From Eubacteriales bacterium (lineage in GTDB: Bacteria > Bacillota > Clostridia > Oscillospirales > Oscillospiraceae), in contig JAUNNH010000005.1 of assembly GCA_030531505.1 (NCBI GenBank), positions 62,001 to 126,000 on the forward strand: 64,000 bases of DNA. The letters run 5' to 3'. Within the stretch, counting starts at the first letter, position 1; each line of letters starts with the position of its first letter. Position numbers and translations under genes: made by a program. The notes below the pieces were generated by a model that saw only the letters and a program-made list of their open reading frames with translations, ran no database searches and was not told where the DNA came from. Positions 1-8,092 of this stretch are shown piece by piece.

Positions 1-1346
1 AGCACGGCGGCGATGCAGGCCTCCTCGCTGTCGTAGGGTCTCGCGGTGAGGGTCGCCTTGAACATATTCTTTGGGCAGGCCGTGTGCTTGATCACGCAGC
101 CTTCCGGCGCGAGATTGCCGCGCAGGATGGCGATGCTGCCATCGGTGCCCTTGGCGTCGTCAAAGCTGTGGATGATATCCGTGCGCTTGACGGAAATGCC
201 GAGCCCCGCGGTTTTCTCCCGCAGCAGCGCATCGCAGCGCTCGTAGAAGCCGTTTTTCTTCAGCTCCTCCAGGTTCTCTCCGAGTGTCTTGCCTGTGACG
301 GTCATCACGTCGAGATGGAGCATGGATTTGATCTCCTCCATCACGCGGGGCACACCGCCGGCATAATAGAAATACTGTGCCGGCCAGTCGCCGGAGGGAC
401 GGATGTTCAGCAGGTAATGCGCGCCGCGGTGCATCCGGTCGAAGGTGTCGGCGTCGATGGTGAAGCCGAACTCATGGGCGATGGCGGGCAGATGCATGGT
501 GGCATTGGTGGAGCCGGAGATCGCCGCATGGACCATGATGGCGTTCTCAAAGCTCTTCATCGTTATGATGTCCTTCGCGCGAATGCCCTGCTCCACGAGC
601 TTCATGAGCTGCACGCCCGCCTCGTGGGCGGCCGCCTTCAGTTCGGGCGCGGTCGCGGGCATCAGGGCGGTGCCGGGCAGCATCAATCCGAGCGCTTCCG
701 CCATGATCTGCATGGTGGAGGCGGTGCCCATGAAGGAGCAGGCTCCGCAGCTGGGACAGGCGTTATGCTTATAATACTCAAGCTGTTCGTTCGGGATCAC
801 GCCGGTTTTCTCCCAGGCGTCAAACTTGCCGATCTGCTCAAGTGTCAGCAGCTCGTTGATAGCGCAGGCGGGATCCTGCACAACATACTGCTTCGGCAGG
901 GTGTGTGCCTCCATGACACCGCCGGTGACGACGATCGCGCTCATGTCCTTGAGGCGGCCGATACTCATGAGCATGGCGGGCATGGACTTGTCGCAGCTGG
1001 CGATGAACACGCCGCCGTCAAAGCCCGTGGCGTTGGCCTGTGCCTCCACCAGGTTCACGATCGCGTCTCGGTGGGGCAGCGAGTAGTTGATGCCGTCATG
1101 GCCCTGGGCGATGCCGTCGCACATGTCGGTGGCAAAATAGCGCGCGGCCTTGCCGCCGCTCTCGTTCACGCCCTTCACCGCCTCTTCCACGAAGCGGTTG
1201 AGGTGAGCCGAGCCCGGGTGGCTGTCCCCAAAGGTGCTCTCCACGATGATCTGCGGCTTACCGAGTTCTTCGACCTTCCAGCCCATCCCCATGCGGAGAG
1301 GGTCCATCTCCGGGGCAAGTTTGCGAACTTCCTGACTTTTCAGCAT
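1..1346 (-). CDS. IlvD/Edd-family dehydratase, C-terminus cut by window edge
   Basis: Reading from the ATG at 1346 gives 448 residues without a stop up to the window edge; the family is usually 550-600 residues, so the C-terminal part is missing. Visible family features are a CDGIAQGHDGINYSL block near residue 76, SCDKS near 118 and a CPSCGACSFMGTAST block, the usual Fe-S cysteine surroundings. IlvD/Edd enzymes dehydrate 2,3-dihydroxy acids, either branched-chain amino-acid precursors or aldonic acids. Because it follows a KduD-type dehydrogenase and a TRAP transporter in one operon, I infer a sugar-acid dehydratase rather than biosynthetic IlvD. A GGAAGG ribosome site precedes the ATG; the gap to the HIT gene is 33 bases. 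Confidence 0.9.
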   Translation of the reverse strand, partial: MLKSQEVRKLAPEMDPLRMGMGWKVEELGKPQIIVESTFGDSHPGSAHLNRFVEEAVKGVNESGGKAARYFATDMCDGIAQGHDGINYSLPHRDAIVNLVEAQANATGFDGGVFIASCDKSMPAMLMSIGRLKDMSAIVVTGGVMEAHTLPKQYVVQDPACAINELLTLEQIGKFDAWEKTGVIPNEQLEYYKHNACPSCGACSFMGTASTMQIMAEALGLMLPGTALMPATAPELKAAAHEAGVQLMKLVEQGIRAKDIITMKSFENAIMVHAAISGSTNATMHLPAIAHEFGFTIDADTFDRMHRGAHYLLNIRPSGDWPAQYFYYAGGVPRVMEEIKSMLHLDVMTVTGKTLGENLEELKKNGFYERCDALLREKTAGLGISVKRTDIIHSFDDAKGTDGSIAILRGNLAPEGCVIKHTACPKNMFKATLTARPYDSEEACIAAV

Positions 1347-1379
1347 ATGCTTTTTCCTTCCGCGCTATCCAGCACCGGC

Positions 1380-1835
1380 TCACATCCGGCGGACAAGCGA
1401 GAGCCCTTTCTCTCTGCAGATCCGGTCCAGCCTGTCCAGAATATCTCTCCCGGTTTCGAGGAAAACCTCTTCCGGAAGCTTCACTTTCTCAATATCGTCG
1501 GTAAAGGGTCCTCCCCACTGCAGCTCGCCCTCCCGCTTGGGGACGACGTGCACATGGAAGTGGGAAACCTTGTCACCGTAGATAGCGTAATTGATCTTGT
1601 CGGCGTCGGCATACGCGGAGACCGCCTGAGCGACAGCAGCGACCTCCGCAAAGAAACCGTTGCGCTGTTCGTCGCTCAGCTGCCAGATCTCATCGCGGTG
1701 TTCTTTTAGAGCGACGATGCAGCGCCCGCGGTGCTTCTGATCGCGGAAGAGGTAGACATCCGACCAGGTCAGCTCCGCCAGCGGGGCCATGAGTGCGTTC
1801 TGCCGCTCATCTTTTTTGCAGTAGAAGCAGTCCAT
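1380..1835 (-). CDS. HIT-family (histidine triad) protein
   Basis: A 151-residue protein with the histidine triad HFHVHVVPK (His92, His94, His96), the nucleotide-binding signature of HIT hydrolases and transferases. The N-terminus starts MDCFYCKKD, whose C-x2-C pair resembles the zinc site seen in some HINT-like proteins. Members hydrolyse or transfer nucleotide monophosphates from substrates such as Ap(n)A or AMP-amidates. The start is 3 bases after the KduD stop and the dehydratase follows, so it is co-transcribed with sugar-acid genes. That position is unusual for a housekeeping HIT protein. The substrate cannot be read from the sequence. Confidence 0.9.
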   Translation of the reverse strand: MDCFYCKKDERQNALMAPLAELTWSDVYLFRDQKHRGRCIVALKEHRDEIWQLSDEQRNGFFAEVAAVAQAVSAYADADKINYAIYGDKVSHFHVHVVPKREGELQWGGPFTDDIEKVKLPEEVFLETGRDILDRLDRICREKGLSLVRRM

Positions 1836-1838
1836 TGC

Positions 1839-2603
1839 TTACTTGACAAGGTAGCCGCCGTCGCAGGGAATCACAGCGCCGTTAATGTAGTCGGACGCGT
1901 GGGAGCTGAGGAAGATCGCGAGGCCCTTCACATCGTTGGGCGTGCCCCAGCGGTGCGCGGGGATACGATCGGTGATCTCCTTGTAACGGGGGTTGTTGGG
2001 GTCGGTCAGGGCTGTGTTCATCTCGGTGTCCATATAGCCCGGTGCGATGCAGTTGATGTTGATGCCCTTGCCGGCCAGCTCGTTCGTCATGCCCTTGCTG
2101 AACTGGGCAACGCCGCCCTTCGAGGCCGCATAGGCGGGGACGGTAAAGCCACCGAAGAAGGTAAGCATGGAGGCGAAGTTGATGATTTTGCCGTAGGGGG
2201 TCTCCTTCTTGAGGTATTCCCGGGCGGCAAGCTGGCTGAGCTCAAAGGGGGCGGTCATGTTGACCTCGATCACGTCGTTCCAGTCCTCCAGCGGGAACTC
2301 CTCGCAGGGGTGACGGCGCTGAATGCCGGCGGCGTTGACGATAATATCAAGCCCGCCGAGCAGTTCCACGGCCTTGTTGAAGCCGGCCACGCGCTCCTCA
2401 TGCGAGGCGACGTTGACCATGAGGCCCTGGCAGTCGAAGCCTCTCTCGCGAAAATCGGCCGCAACTTTCTCGACCTTGGCGCTGGTGCCGAAGATGACGA
2501 CCTTGGCGCCGGCCTCGAGCAGACCCTCCGCCACACCGTGGCCAAGTCCGCGGGTACCGCCGGTGACAATGGCTTTCCAACCTTTGATATCAAACAGATC
2601 CAT
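1839..2603 (-). CDS. kduD: SDR oxidoreductase, KduD-like (2-dehydro-3-deoxy-D-gluconate 5-dehydrogenase type)
   Basis: A 254-residue classical short-chain dehydrogenase: TGGTRGLG cofactor loop at residues 14-21, NAAG after the fourth strand, YAASKGG catalytic Tyr/Lys, and a C-terminus SSHASDYINGAVIPCDGG that closely resembles KduD and gluconate 5-dehydrogenase. KduD interconverts 2,5-diketo-3-deoxygluconate and 2-keto-3-deoxygluconate in uronate breakdown. A strong AGGAGAG site precedes the ATG. It lies between the TRAP genes and a dehydratase, which supports a hexuronate or aldonate route. The exact substrate is an inference, since several SDR specificities share this pattern. Confidence 0.85.
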   Translation of the reverse strand: MDLFDIKGWKAIVTGGTRGLGHGVAEGLLEAGAKVVIFGTSAKVEKVAADFRERGFDCQGLMVNVASHEERVAGFNKAVELLGGLDIIVNAAGIQRRHPCEEFPLEDWNDVIEVNMTAPFELSQLAAREYLKKETPYGKIINFASMLTFFGGFTVPAYAASKGGVAQFSKGMTNELAGKGININCIAPGYMDTEMNTALTDPNNPRYKEITDRIPAHRWGTPNDVKGLAIFLSSHASDYINGAVIPCDGGYLVK

Positions 2604-2636
2604 AGTAATCTCTCCTATCCAATCAAAATAGTTTTT

Positions 2637-3911
2637 TTAGAGCAGGAACTGGCTCAGTGCGGGAATGAGCACGACGAGGAAGAAGAAGCCCACGTAGCCG
2701 ACGAAGAAGGGCCACTGACCGTGGACGATCTTGCCCATGGGCAGCTTGGTCACGGAGGCGGCGGAGAAGATGTTGACGGCCACCGGCGGGGTCATCGTGC
2801 CCACCACGTTCGCGATGGAGACGATCATGCCGAAGTGGACCACGTTCACGCCGAGGGCCTTGGCGATCGGCCAGAGCACGGGGACCAGCAGCACGCAGGT
2901 GGCGATGCCCTCCAGGAAGGTGCCGAAGATCAGCAGGATGATTGCGACGACCAGGCAGAACATCGTGGCGTTGAGGTCCATGCCGACGACGAAGTTGACC
3001 ATCTTGGCGGAGATGCCGGCGTAGGCGAAGAGCCAGGCGAAGGCCGTGGAGGTCGCGATGATGAAGAGCGTCATCGCGCTGCTCTTGGCCGAATCGACGA
3101 AGATGTCGAAGAGGTCGGAGAACTTGAGCTCGCGGTAGATGAAGAGGCCCGCGATCAGCGACCAGACGACGGCGACGGCCGAGGCCTCGGTCGCGGTGAG
3201 GAGACCGGAGTAGATGCCGCCCAGGATGATGATCGGGAGCATCAGGGCCGGGATCGCCTTCACGAAGTCGATGAGGAAGACCTTGAGGTTGAAGTGGATC
3301 TCATCCTTGGGCCACTTCTCCTTGTGGGCATAGATCGCAACCACGATGAGCAGGACGGCCGCGATGCCGATGCCGATGCCCATGCCGGCCTTGAACATGT
3401 CGCCGACGGAGGCGCCGGTGATCGTCGCATAGACCACCATGATGATGCTCGGCGGGATGATGGGCCCAAGGCCGCCGGAGACGACCAGCAGGCCGGCCGT
3501 GCGGTCAGCCGGGTAGCCCATGCGCACCATGTCGCCGTACAGGATGGTGCCGATGGCGATGACGGTGGCGGGAGCGGAGCCGGAGAGCGCTGCGAAGAAG
3601 GCGCAGGCGATGACCAGCGTCATGGCCATGCCGCCGCGCACGCCGCCGACGATGGAGCGGGCGAAATCGCAGATGCGGCGGGAGATGCCGCCCTTGGTCA
3701 TGAGGTTGCCGGAGAGGATGAAGAACGCGATCGCCATGATGGAGGTCGAATCCAGACCGCCGAAGATACGCTGGCAGACCGTGTTGATGTTCGCGGAGAC
3801 GGCGGAGTCGAGGCCGATGGCCGCCGTGGTGGCGACGCCCAGGGACAGGGAGATGGGCACGCCCAAAATCAGAAGCAGCGCGAAGCCGCCGAACATGATC
3901 CAACCTGCCAT
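2637..3911 (-). CDS. dctM: TRAP transporter large permease (DctM)
   Basis: A 424-residue, very hydrophobic protein of normal DctM length with about 12 membrane segments. It carries family blocks such as SGSAPATVIAIGTILYGDM, GGLGPIIPPS and the late TPPVAVN motif. It forms the Na+-coupled transport channel of a TRAP system that takes up carboxylates. The ATG overlaps the stop of the small permease gene by one base (TAATG), implying translational coupling. The other partners are dctQ and dctP just upstream. Confidence 0.95.
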   Translation of the reverse strand: MAGWIMFGGFALLLILGVPISLSLGVATTAAIGLDSAVSANINTVCQRIFGGLDSTSIMAIAFFILSGNLMTKGGISRRICDFARSIVGGVRGGMAMTLVIACAFFAALSGSAPATVIAIGTILYGDMVRMGYPADRTAGLLVVSGGLGPIIPPSIIMVVYATITGASVGDMFKAGMGIGIGIAAVLLIVVAIYAHKEKWPKDEIHFNLKVFLIDFVKAIPALMLPIIILGGIYSGLLTATEASAVAVVWSLIAGLFIYRELKFSDLFDIFVDSAKSSAMTLFIIATSTAFAWLFAYAGISAKMVNFVVGMDLNATMFCLVVAIILLIFGTFLEGIATCVLLVPVLWPIAKALGVNVVHFGMIVSIANVVGTMTPPVAVNIFSAASVTKLPMGKIVHGQWPFFVGYVGFFFLVVLIPALSQFLL

Positions 3912-4423
3912 TACTGCTCTCCCTCCTTCTCTTCGGCCGCGAGCTCATCCACCTTGAAGTTCCGGACCATCTGGATGAGCATGGCGAACTGGATGATCGT
4001 GATCAGGCCAAAGCCCAGCACCAGCGCAAAATAGGGAATTCCCATCGGGATGCCGAGTCCCGGCGAGGTCTGGCCGATGCGGGTCTGCTTCAGCACCATT
4101 TTCCACCCGGAGTTGCACATCAGGGCGGAAAAGGCGATGATGATGCACTGGGTCAGGATGCCGACCAGGTGGCGGGCAGTCAGGGGCAGCTTGTTGACAA
4201 GGCCCTTGATCGAGATCTGCGTGCCGTCACGCAGACCCAGTTCCGTGCCGAGCAGCACCATGTACACCATGGCATAGCGGGCCGCCTCCTCAAAGCCGGA
4301 GACGGGAATCTTGAAGATATTACGGTTCAGCACCTGCGCGAAGGAGGCCACGACCATGATCACGAACATGATCACGATCGCCCACTTTTCCGCAAGCTGC
4401 AGAACCCGCAGTGTCTTTTTCAT
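3911..4423 (-). CDS. dctQ: TRAP transporter small permease (DctQ)
   Basis: A 170-residue membrane protein with four predicted membrane segments (AIVIMFVIMVVASFAQVLNR first), the topology and size of DctQ. The frame is open further upstream, but the ATG at 4423 (MKKTLRVLQ) has a good AGAGGGGA ribosome site 7 bases before it, so I chose that start. It is the membrane partner of the large permease that follows and is preceded by the dctP gene and a hairpin. Confidence 0.93.
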   Translation of the reverse strand: MKKTLRVLQLAEKWAIVIMFVIMVVASFAQVLNRNIFKIPVSGFEEAARYAMVYMVLLGTELGLRDGTQISIKGLVNKLPLTARHLVGILTQCIIIAFSALMCNSGWKMVLKQTRIGQTSPGLGIPMGIPYFALVLGFGLITIIQFAMLIQMVRNFKVDELAAEEKEGEQ

Positions 4424-4482
4424 GGGACAATCCCCTCTTTCCTTAAATAACAGATCAAACGGAATACGCCGATAAAGGAAAG

Positions 4483-4512
4483 CGGGAGTCGCCTTTTCAG
4501 GGGCGGCTCCCG
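4483..4512 (-). terminator. Hairpin between dctP and dctQ
   Basis: Arms 4483-4493 and 4502-4512 pair at 10 of 11 positions. On the minus strand the stem is followed by the pyrimidine-rich tract CTTTCCTTTAT. The location, just after dctP and before dctQ, suggests partial termination or protection of dctP mRNA, so that more binding protein than permease is made. Equivalent structures occur beside the other two dctP genes of this window. Confidence 0.6.
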
Positions 4513-4552
4513 ACAAACCTCAGATGGAATGAATGTCTGCTCAGCCTATGAC

Positions 4553-5542
4553 TCAGGAGACGCTGGCAACCGCTTCATCGACAGCCGCCTGCCACTCCGG
4601 ATCGAAGGTGAAGCCCTTCTCAGCGGCCTTGGCCTGGTAGGCAGCCTGCAGTTCGGCAACGTCGATGTCGTGGAACTCAACGCCGAGCTCCTTCAGTTTT
4701 TCGGTGGCTTCCGCATTGGCCTCGTTGAGGAGGTTGCGCTCGTACTCCACGCCCTCCTGAACGGCGGCGAGGAAGGTCTCACGCAGATCCTCGGGGATCT
4801 TGTTCCAGGCGTCGTCGCTCATGCAGAGGAGGATGTAAACGAAAGCGTGCTGGGTGTTGGTGACGTGCTTGGTCACTTCGTAGAAGCCGGAGTTGAGGCA
4901 GTTGGAAGTGGCGTTCTCGCAGGCGTCAATGGCGCCGGTCTGCAGGGAGGGGAACACGTCGGTATAGGCCATCGGGGTGGGCATGGCGCCGAAAGCCTCG
5001 AAAGCGGCCATGTGGTACTTGTTCTCCATGGTACGGATCTTCACGCCCTGGAAGTCGGCCATGGTCTCGATGGGCTTGGTGGAGAAGGTGTTACGGAAGC
5101 CGGACTCCTCGAAGCCGATCACGTGCAGGCCAAGAGCCTCGGCCTTTTCCTTGATCAGGTCGCCCAGACGGCCGTCGACGGCGGCGTGAGCCTCATCGGC
5201 GTTCTTCCACAGATAGGCCTGGTCCAGAATGCCCATCTCGGGGATGAAGTTGGTCAGGACGGAGTTGGCGCAGGTGGCGATATCCAGGCTGTTGTCCATC
5301 GCGAGCTCGATGGTGTCGCGCTCGCCGCCGAGGGAGCCGCCGGCCAGGACTTCGATCTCGATCTTGCCGTCGGTCGCTTCCTTCACGAGCTCGGCGATCT
5401 TCAGGCCGCCCTGAACGTAGGGTGCGGTCTCGGGGTCAACAAAGTGCATCTTCAGCTTGATGGTGTCATCCGCGGAGGCGGAGACTGCGCACAGAGAGCA
5501 CACCATGCACAGTGCGAGGACGATTGCCAGGAACTTTTTCAT
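4553..5542 (-). CDS. dctP: TRAP transporter substrate-binding protein (DctP)
   Basis: A 329-residue secreted binding protein. A signal peptide (MKKFLAIVLALCMVCSLC) ends in AVSASAD, a signal peptidase I type site; no proper lipobox is visible. The DctP fold is supported by GVKIRTMENK, whose arginine normally holds the substrate carboxylate, and by DVFPSLQTGAIDACEN. It delivers an organic acid to the DctQM permease. The ATG follows AAGGAGG. Expression is probably controlled by the operator at 5628-5657. The ligand is unknown; neighbouring kduD and dehydratase suggest a sugar acid. Confidence 0.95.
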   Translation of the reverse strand: MKKFLAIVLALCMVCSLCAVSASADDTIKLKMHFVDPETAPYVQGGLKIAELVKEATDGKIEIEVLAGGSLGGERDTIELAMDNSLDIATCANSVLTNFIPEMGILDQAYLWKNADEAHAAVDGRLGDLIKEKAEALGLHVIGFEESGFRNTFSTKPIETMADFQGVKIRTMENKYHMAAFEAFGAMPTPMAYTDVFPSLQTGAIDACENATSNCLNSGFYEVTKHVTNTQHAFVYILLCMSDDAWNKIPEDLRETFLAAVQEGVEYERNLLNEANAEATEKLKELGVEFHDIDVAELQAAYQAKAAEKGFTFDPEWQAAVDEAVASVS

Positions 5543-5621
5543 GCTGTTTTCCTCCTTGTTAATGTCGGGTCGCTTTTCCCTGGCGCCACACGCATGACGT
5601 ATGACGTCGTTTGTCGATTCA

Positions 5622-5657
5622 AAAATAACACAGTTGACATGTACTTGTCAACTGTGT
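5622..5657 (-). promoter_or_regulatory. Promoter and palindromic operator of the sugar-acid TRAP operon
   Basis: A perfect 12-base inverted repeat, ACACAGTTGACA (5628-5639) and TGTCAACTGTGT (5646-5657), is separated by 6 bases. On the minus strand its inner part is a consensus -35 TTGACA (5651-5646), followed after 17 bases by a weak -10 TTATTT (5628-5623). A bound regulator would block the promoter. The adjacent FCD-type GntR protein is the obvious candidate; binding is inferred. Confidence 0.75.
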
Positions 5658-5718
5658 TGTGACATTCTCTTCTTTTTTGTATGCTTACCCAAATTCTCCG
5701 CTGCTTTTTTGTAGGTTT

Positions 5719-6447
5719 TTACCCCTTGTCTGCGGCATTCAAAGTCTCCCGCAGGTGCTCGATATTCTGAAGGTTGCCCAGGATATGCTCCTGCATGTAG
5801 TGCTCTGCCTCCGCGCTCTTGTGTGCGCAGATGGCATCGGCGATTGCCCGGTGCGTCTGGCGGGTGCTCTTGAGGAGGGCGGGGTCTTTATAGCGCGTAA
5901 AGAGCTGAACGCTGTAGGTAATGATGGGGATGATCTCCGGAAGCACGCTGTTGTGCGTGCACTCCGCGATGTATTTATGGAAGGCGTTGTCCGCCTCGTA
6001 ATGGTCCACCCCTGCCAGAATCTGCTCCTCAACGGCGTCGCAGCGACGCTGCAGTTCCTCTTTTTCCTCCTCGCGGATCTGGCGCGCAGCCAGTCCGGCA
6101 ATCCAGGGCTCCATCTGCATGCGGATCTCATAGAGATCCTCGGCGAGACGGGCCTTGTCAGAGACATATTCAAAGCCCAGGGGATCATCCACCCTGCCGA
6201 GCTCCTCCGTCACATAGGTTCCCTTGCCGCGTCGAATCTCCAGGCAGTTGCGGGCGACAAGCAGCTTGACCGCTTCCCGGATCGTACCGCGGCCGACATT
6301 CAGGCTCTCCGCCAGTTCAAATTCATTGGGCAGCTTGTCCCCGGTGCCGATATTGCGTTCTTTGATCAGATCGCTGATCTGCTTGGCAACCTTCTCCGAA
6401 AGCGGGACCTGCTTTTGCTGCTGTACATTTTTAAATAAGGTATCCAT
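5719..6447 (-). CDS. FCD-type GntR transcriptional regulator
   Basis: A 242-residue regulator with an N-terminal GntR winged helix (LPNEFELAESLNVGRGTIREAV) and a helical C-terminal FCD domain, as in regulators that sense sugar acids and other carboxylates. The frame is open to 6480, but the ATG at 6447 (MDTLFKNVQQQ) follows AGGGGGAA at good spacing. It lies immediately upstream of, and in the same direction as, the TRAP/kduD operon, with a palindrome in between, so it probably controls that operon and responds to its substrate. Confidence 0.92.
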   Translation of the reverse strand: MDTLFKNVQQQKQVPLSEKVAKQISDLIKERNIGTGDKLPNEFELAESLNVGRGTIREAVKLLVARNCLEIRRGKGTYVTEELGRVDDPLGFEYVSDKARLAEDLYEIRMQMEPWIAGLAARQIREEEKEELQRRCDAVEEQILAGVDHYEADNAFHKYIAECTHNSVLPEIIPIITYSVQLFTRYKDPALLKSTRQTHRAIADAICAHKSAEAEHYMQEHILGNLQNIEHLRETLNAADKG

Positions 6448-6482
6448 GGCGGTTCCCCCTGCATATACATACGATATCATAC

Positions 6483-6511
6483 ATTATACATGTCCTGTAT
6501 GTATTTCGCAA
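6483..6511 (-). promoter_or_regulatory. Promoter of the GntR gene with internal palindrome
   Basis: On the minus strand: -35 TTGCGA (6511-6506), a 17-base spacer, then perfect -10 TATAAT (6488-6483). Between the boxes lies TACAT-N7-ATGTA (6487-6503), which shares the ACATGT core with the stronger palindrome at 5628-5657. This suggests autoregulation by the GntR protein. Confidence 0.6.
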
Positions 6512-7019
6512 GCCCTCACTTGCTGGAAGCGTATGGAAATTTTGTTTTTTTCCTGCGGCGCTTGCCGAAATGATTCCGGGCGCACAAACTGAGTCTGCAT
6601 TGTGGGACTTTGCCGTATATGACAGAGGCCGTATGGTTCCCTATTGCTTCACGAGTGTTCCGGCTCTCCTTCTTAGCGTCTTCAGAACGGGGGAGAGATA
6701 AGCCAAGTCGTCGTTAGCCGCATCTAACTCTCGTCTTCAGAAAATGCCCATCGTACAGATGTCCTTATTCGGGTCACTGTACAATGGGCAAGCAAGGTTC
6801 GTTAGATATTACTAACCATTATAATGGATAGACCACCACTTTGCAAGGAATCACGGTGTGCTTCTTCCGGTTTTCTTTGCCTGCTTAAGGTAAATAGATG
6901 CATCGCCGGATTCCCTGCACTGAGGGGATAACACAGCAAAACACGGAGGCGATCCCTTTGTTCTCCCGCCTATCCCGGCCGGAGAGCAGGGCTGCTTCCC
7001 GACGGTATGCCAGGGAACG
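6512..7019. other. Gene-free stretch with one long imperfect inverted repeat
   Basis: No convincing coding frame is present. The only clear structure is an inverted repeat with arms 6745-6758 and 6777-6790 (13 of 14 positions pair, 18-base loop, TGCCCAT/ATGGGCA outer arms). It has no T-tract and does not look like a standard terminator. The rest shows nothing I can assign. Confidence 0.5.
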
Positions 7020-7808
7020 CTACGAAAAAACATCCGCAAGGACAACCTCGATCCCCTGCTCCCGGAATCTCTCCAGCTCCCGGCTGTCGGCGCCGCTGTC
7101 CGTCACCAGCAGGTTTACATTGGTCAGGGGCGAGGTGATAAAGTTATAGGTCTTTCCGATCTTCGTACTGTCAGCCGCCACCACGCGCAGACCGTGGCAG
7201 CGGTCAAGCATGGCACGATTGATTTTTGCCTCCATATAGTGTGAGGAACTGATCCCCGCCTCGGCGGAGATGCCATCTACGCCGAGCACGCAGAGTGCCG
7301 CGCTCATATTCAGCAGCAATTCCGTCGCCATGATACCGGAATAGGCCTGGCTGCGGGGATTGTACTCCCCGCCGGTGGAAATCAGGGAGGCGGCACAGGC
7401 GTCCATGACCGTACAGGCATGGGCGTTGTTGGTCGCAATGATGATCTTTTCATCCTTAATGCGCTGGATGATCTCCATCGTCGTAGTCCCGGCGTTGAGA
7501 AAGACCGTCTCACCCGGGTGGACGAGGGTTGCCACATAGCGTGCGATATCCTGCTTCTGTTTGAGCATGCTGGTCCGCTTCTTCATATAGCCTGGCGTGA
7601 GCGGGCCGTCCTCGCCCGCAAGCCGTCCGCCGCCCCGGAAGCGCTCGATAAAGCCCTCGTTCTCCAGGATCTCCAGGTCACGCCGGATCGTCAGGGGCGA
7701 AACATCAAACAGCTCACAGAGCTCTGCGATCTGCAGGATCTGCCGATTGGAGAACAGGCGCTTGATCTTTTGCCTTCGTTCTGCGATGACGCTCTGTTTC
7801 TGCTTCAT
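7020..7808 (-). CDS. DeoR-family transcriptional regulator
   Basis: A 262-residue protein with an N-terminal DeoR helix-turn-helix (LQIAELCELFDVSPLTIRRD, then LEILENEGFIER) and a DeoR sensor domain: FLNAGTTTMEI, LSGG-like STGGEY, and a C-terminal VVAADSTKIG block typical of phosphosugar-sensing members. The frame extends to 7919, but the ATG at 7808 (MKQKQSVIAER) follows GGAGGGG by 7 bases. It is divergent from the 8093-27778 catabolic locus across 284 bases and probably regulates it in response to a phosphorylated sugar intermediate. Confidence 0.93.
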   Translation of the reverse strand: MKQKQSVIAERRQKIKRLFSNRQILQIAELCELFDVSPLTIRRDLEILENEGFIERFRGGGRLAGEDGPLTPGYMKKRTSMLKQKQDIARYVATLVHPGETVFLNAGTTTMEIIQRIKDEKIIIATNNAHACTVMDACAASLISTGGEYNPRSQAYSGIMATELLLNMSAALCVLGVDGISAEAGISSSHYMEAKINRAMLDRCHGLRVVAADSTKIGKTYNFITSPLTNVNLLVTDSGADSRELERFREQGIEVVLADVFS

Positions 7809-8034
7809 CTGTAGCCCCTCCGTTTTTTTGATCGTTTTCCATATTTTGCTCATTAAATATATCATAAAAGGGGTGCGTCCGCAACAGGGAGAACAGAACT
7901 TTTTTATCATTAAACCCATTTTTTAGATGGTTGAGATTTTCTAATTAGACGCTTTTGTAGAAATTGTACAAAAAATGCGGCTGTTTTTCTACGAACGCCA
8001 ATGATCGTAAAGATTATTTTATGAACGGTTGTTG

Positions 8035-8062
8035 TTGACGCGCGTTCGATAAATGTTAAACT
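8035..8062 (+). promoter_or_regulatory. Promoter of the plus-strand catabolic locus
   Basis: -35 TTGACG (8035-8040), a 16-base spacer and an extended -10 TGTTAAACT (TAAACT at 8057-8062) lie 31 bases before the first gene. The region between this gene and the divergent DeoR gene is AT-rich; I see no unambiguous operator in it. Confidence 0.6.
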
Positions 8063-8092
8063 GGACACAGAAAGAGGAAAGGAGCTGAGCGC

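Noticed and set aside
84..1709. Plus-strand 541-codon frame at the left edge
   Set aside because: Antisense to the IlvD/Edd dehydratase and HIT genes, which have clear motifs on the minus strand.
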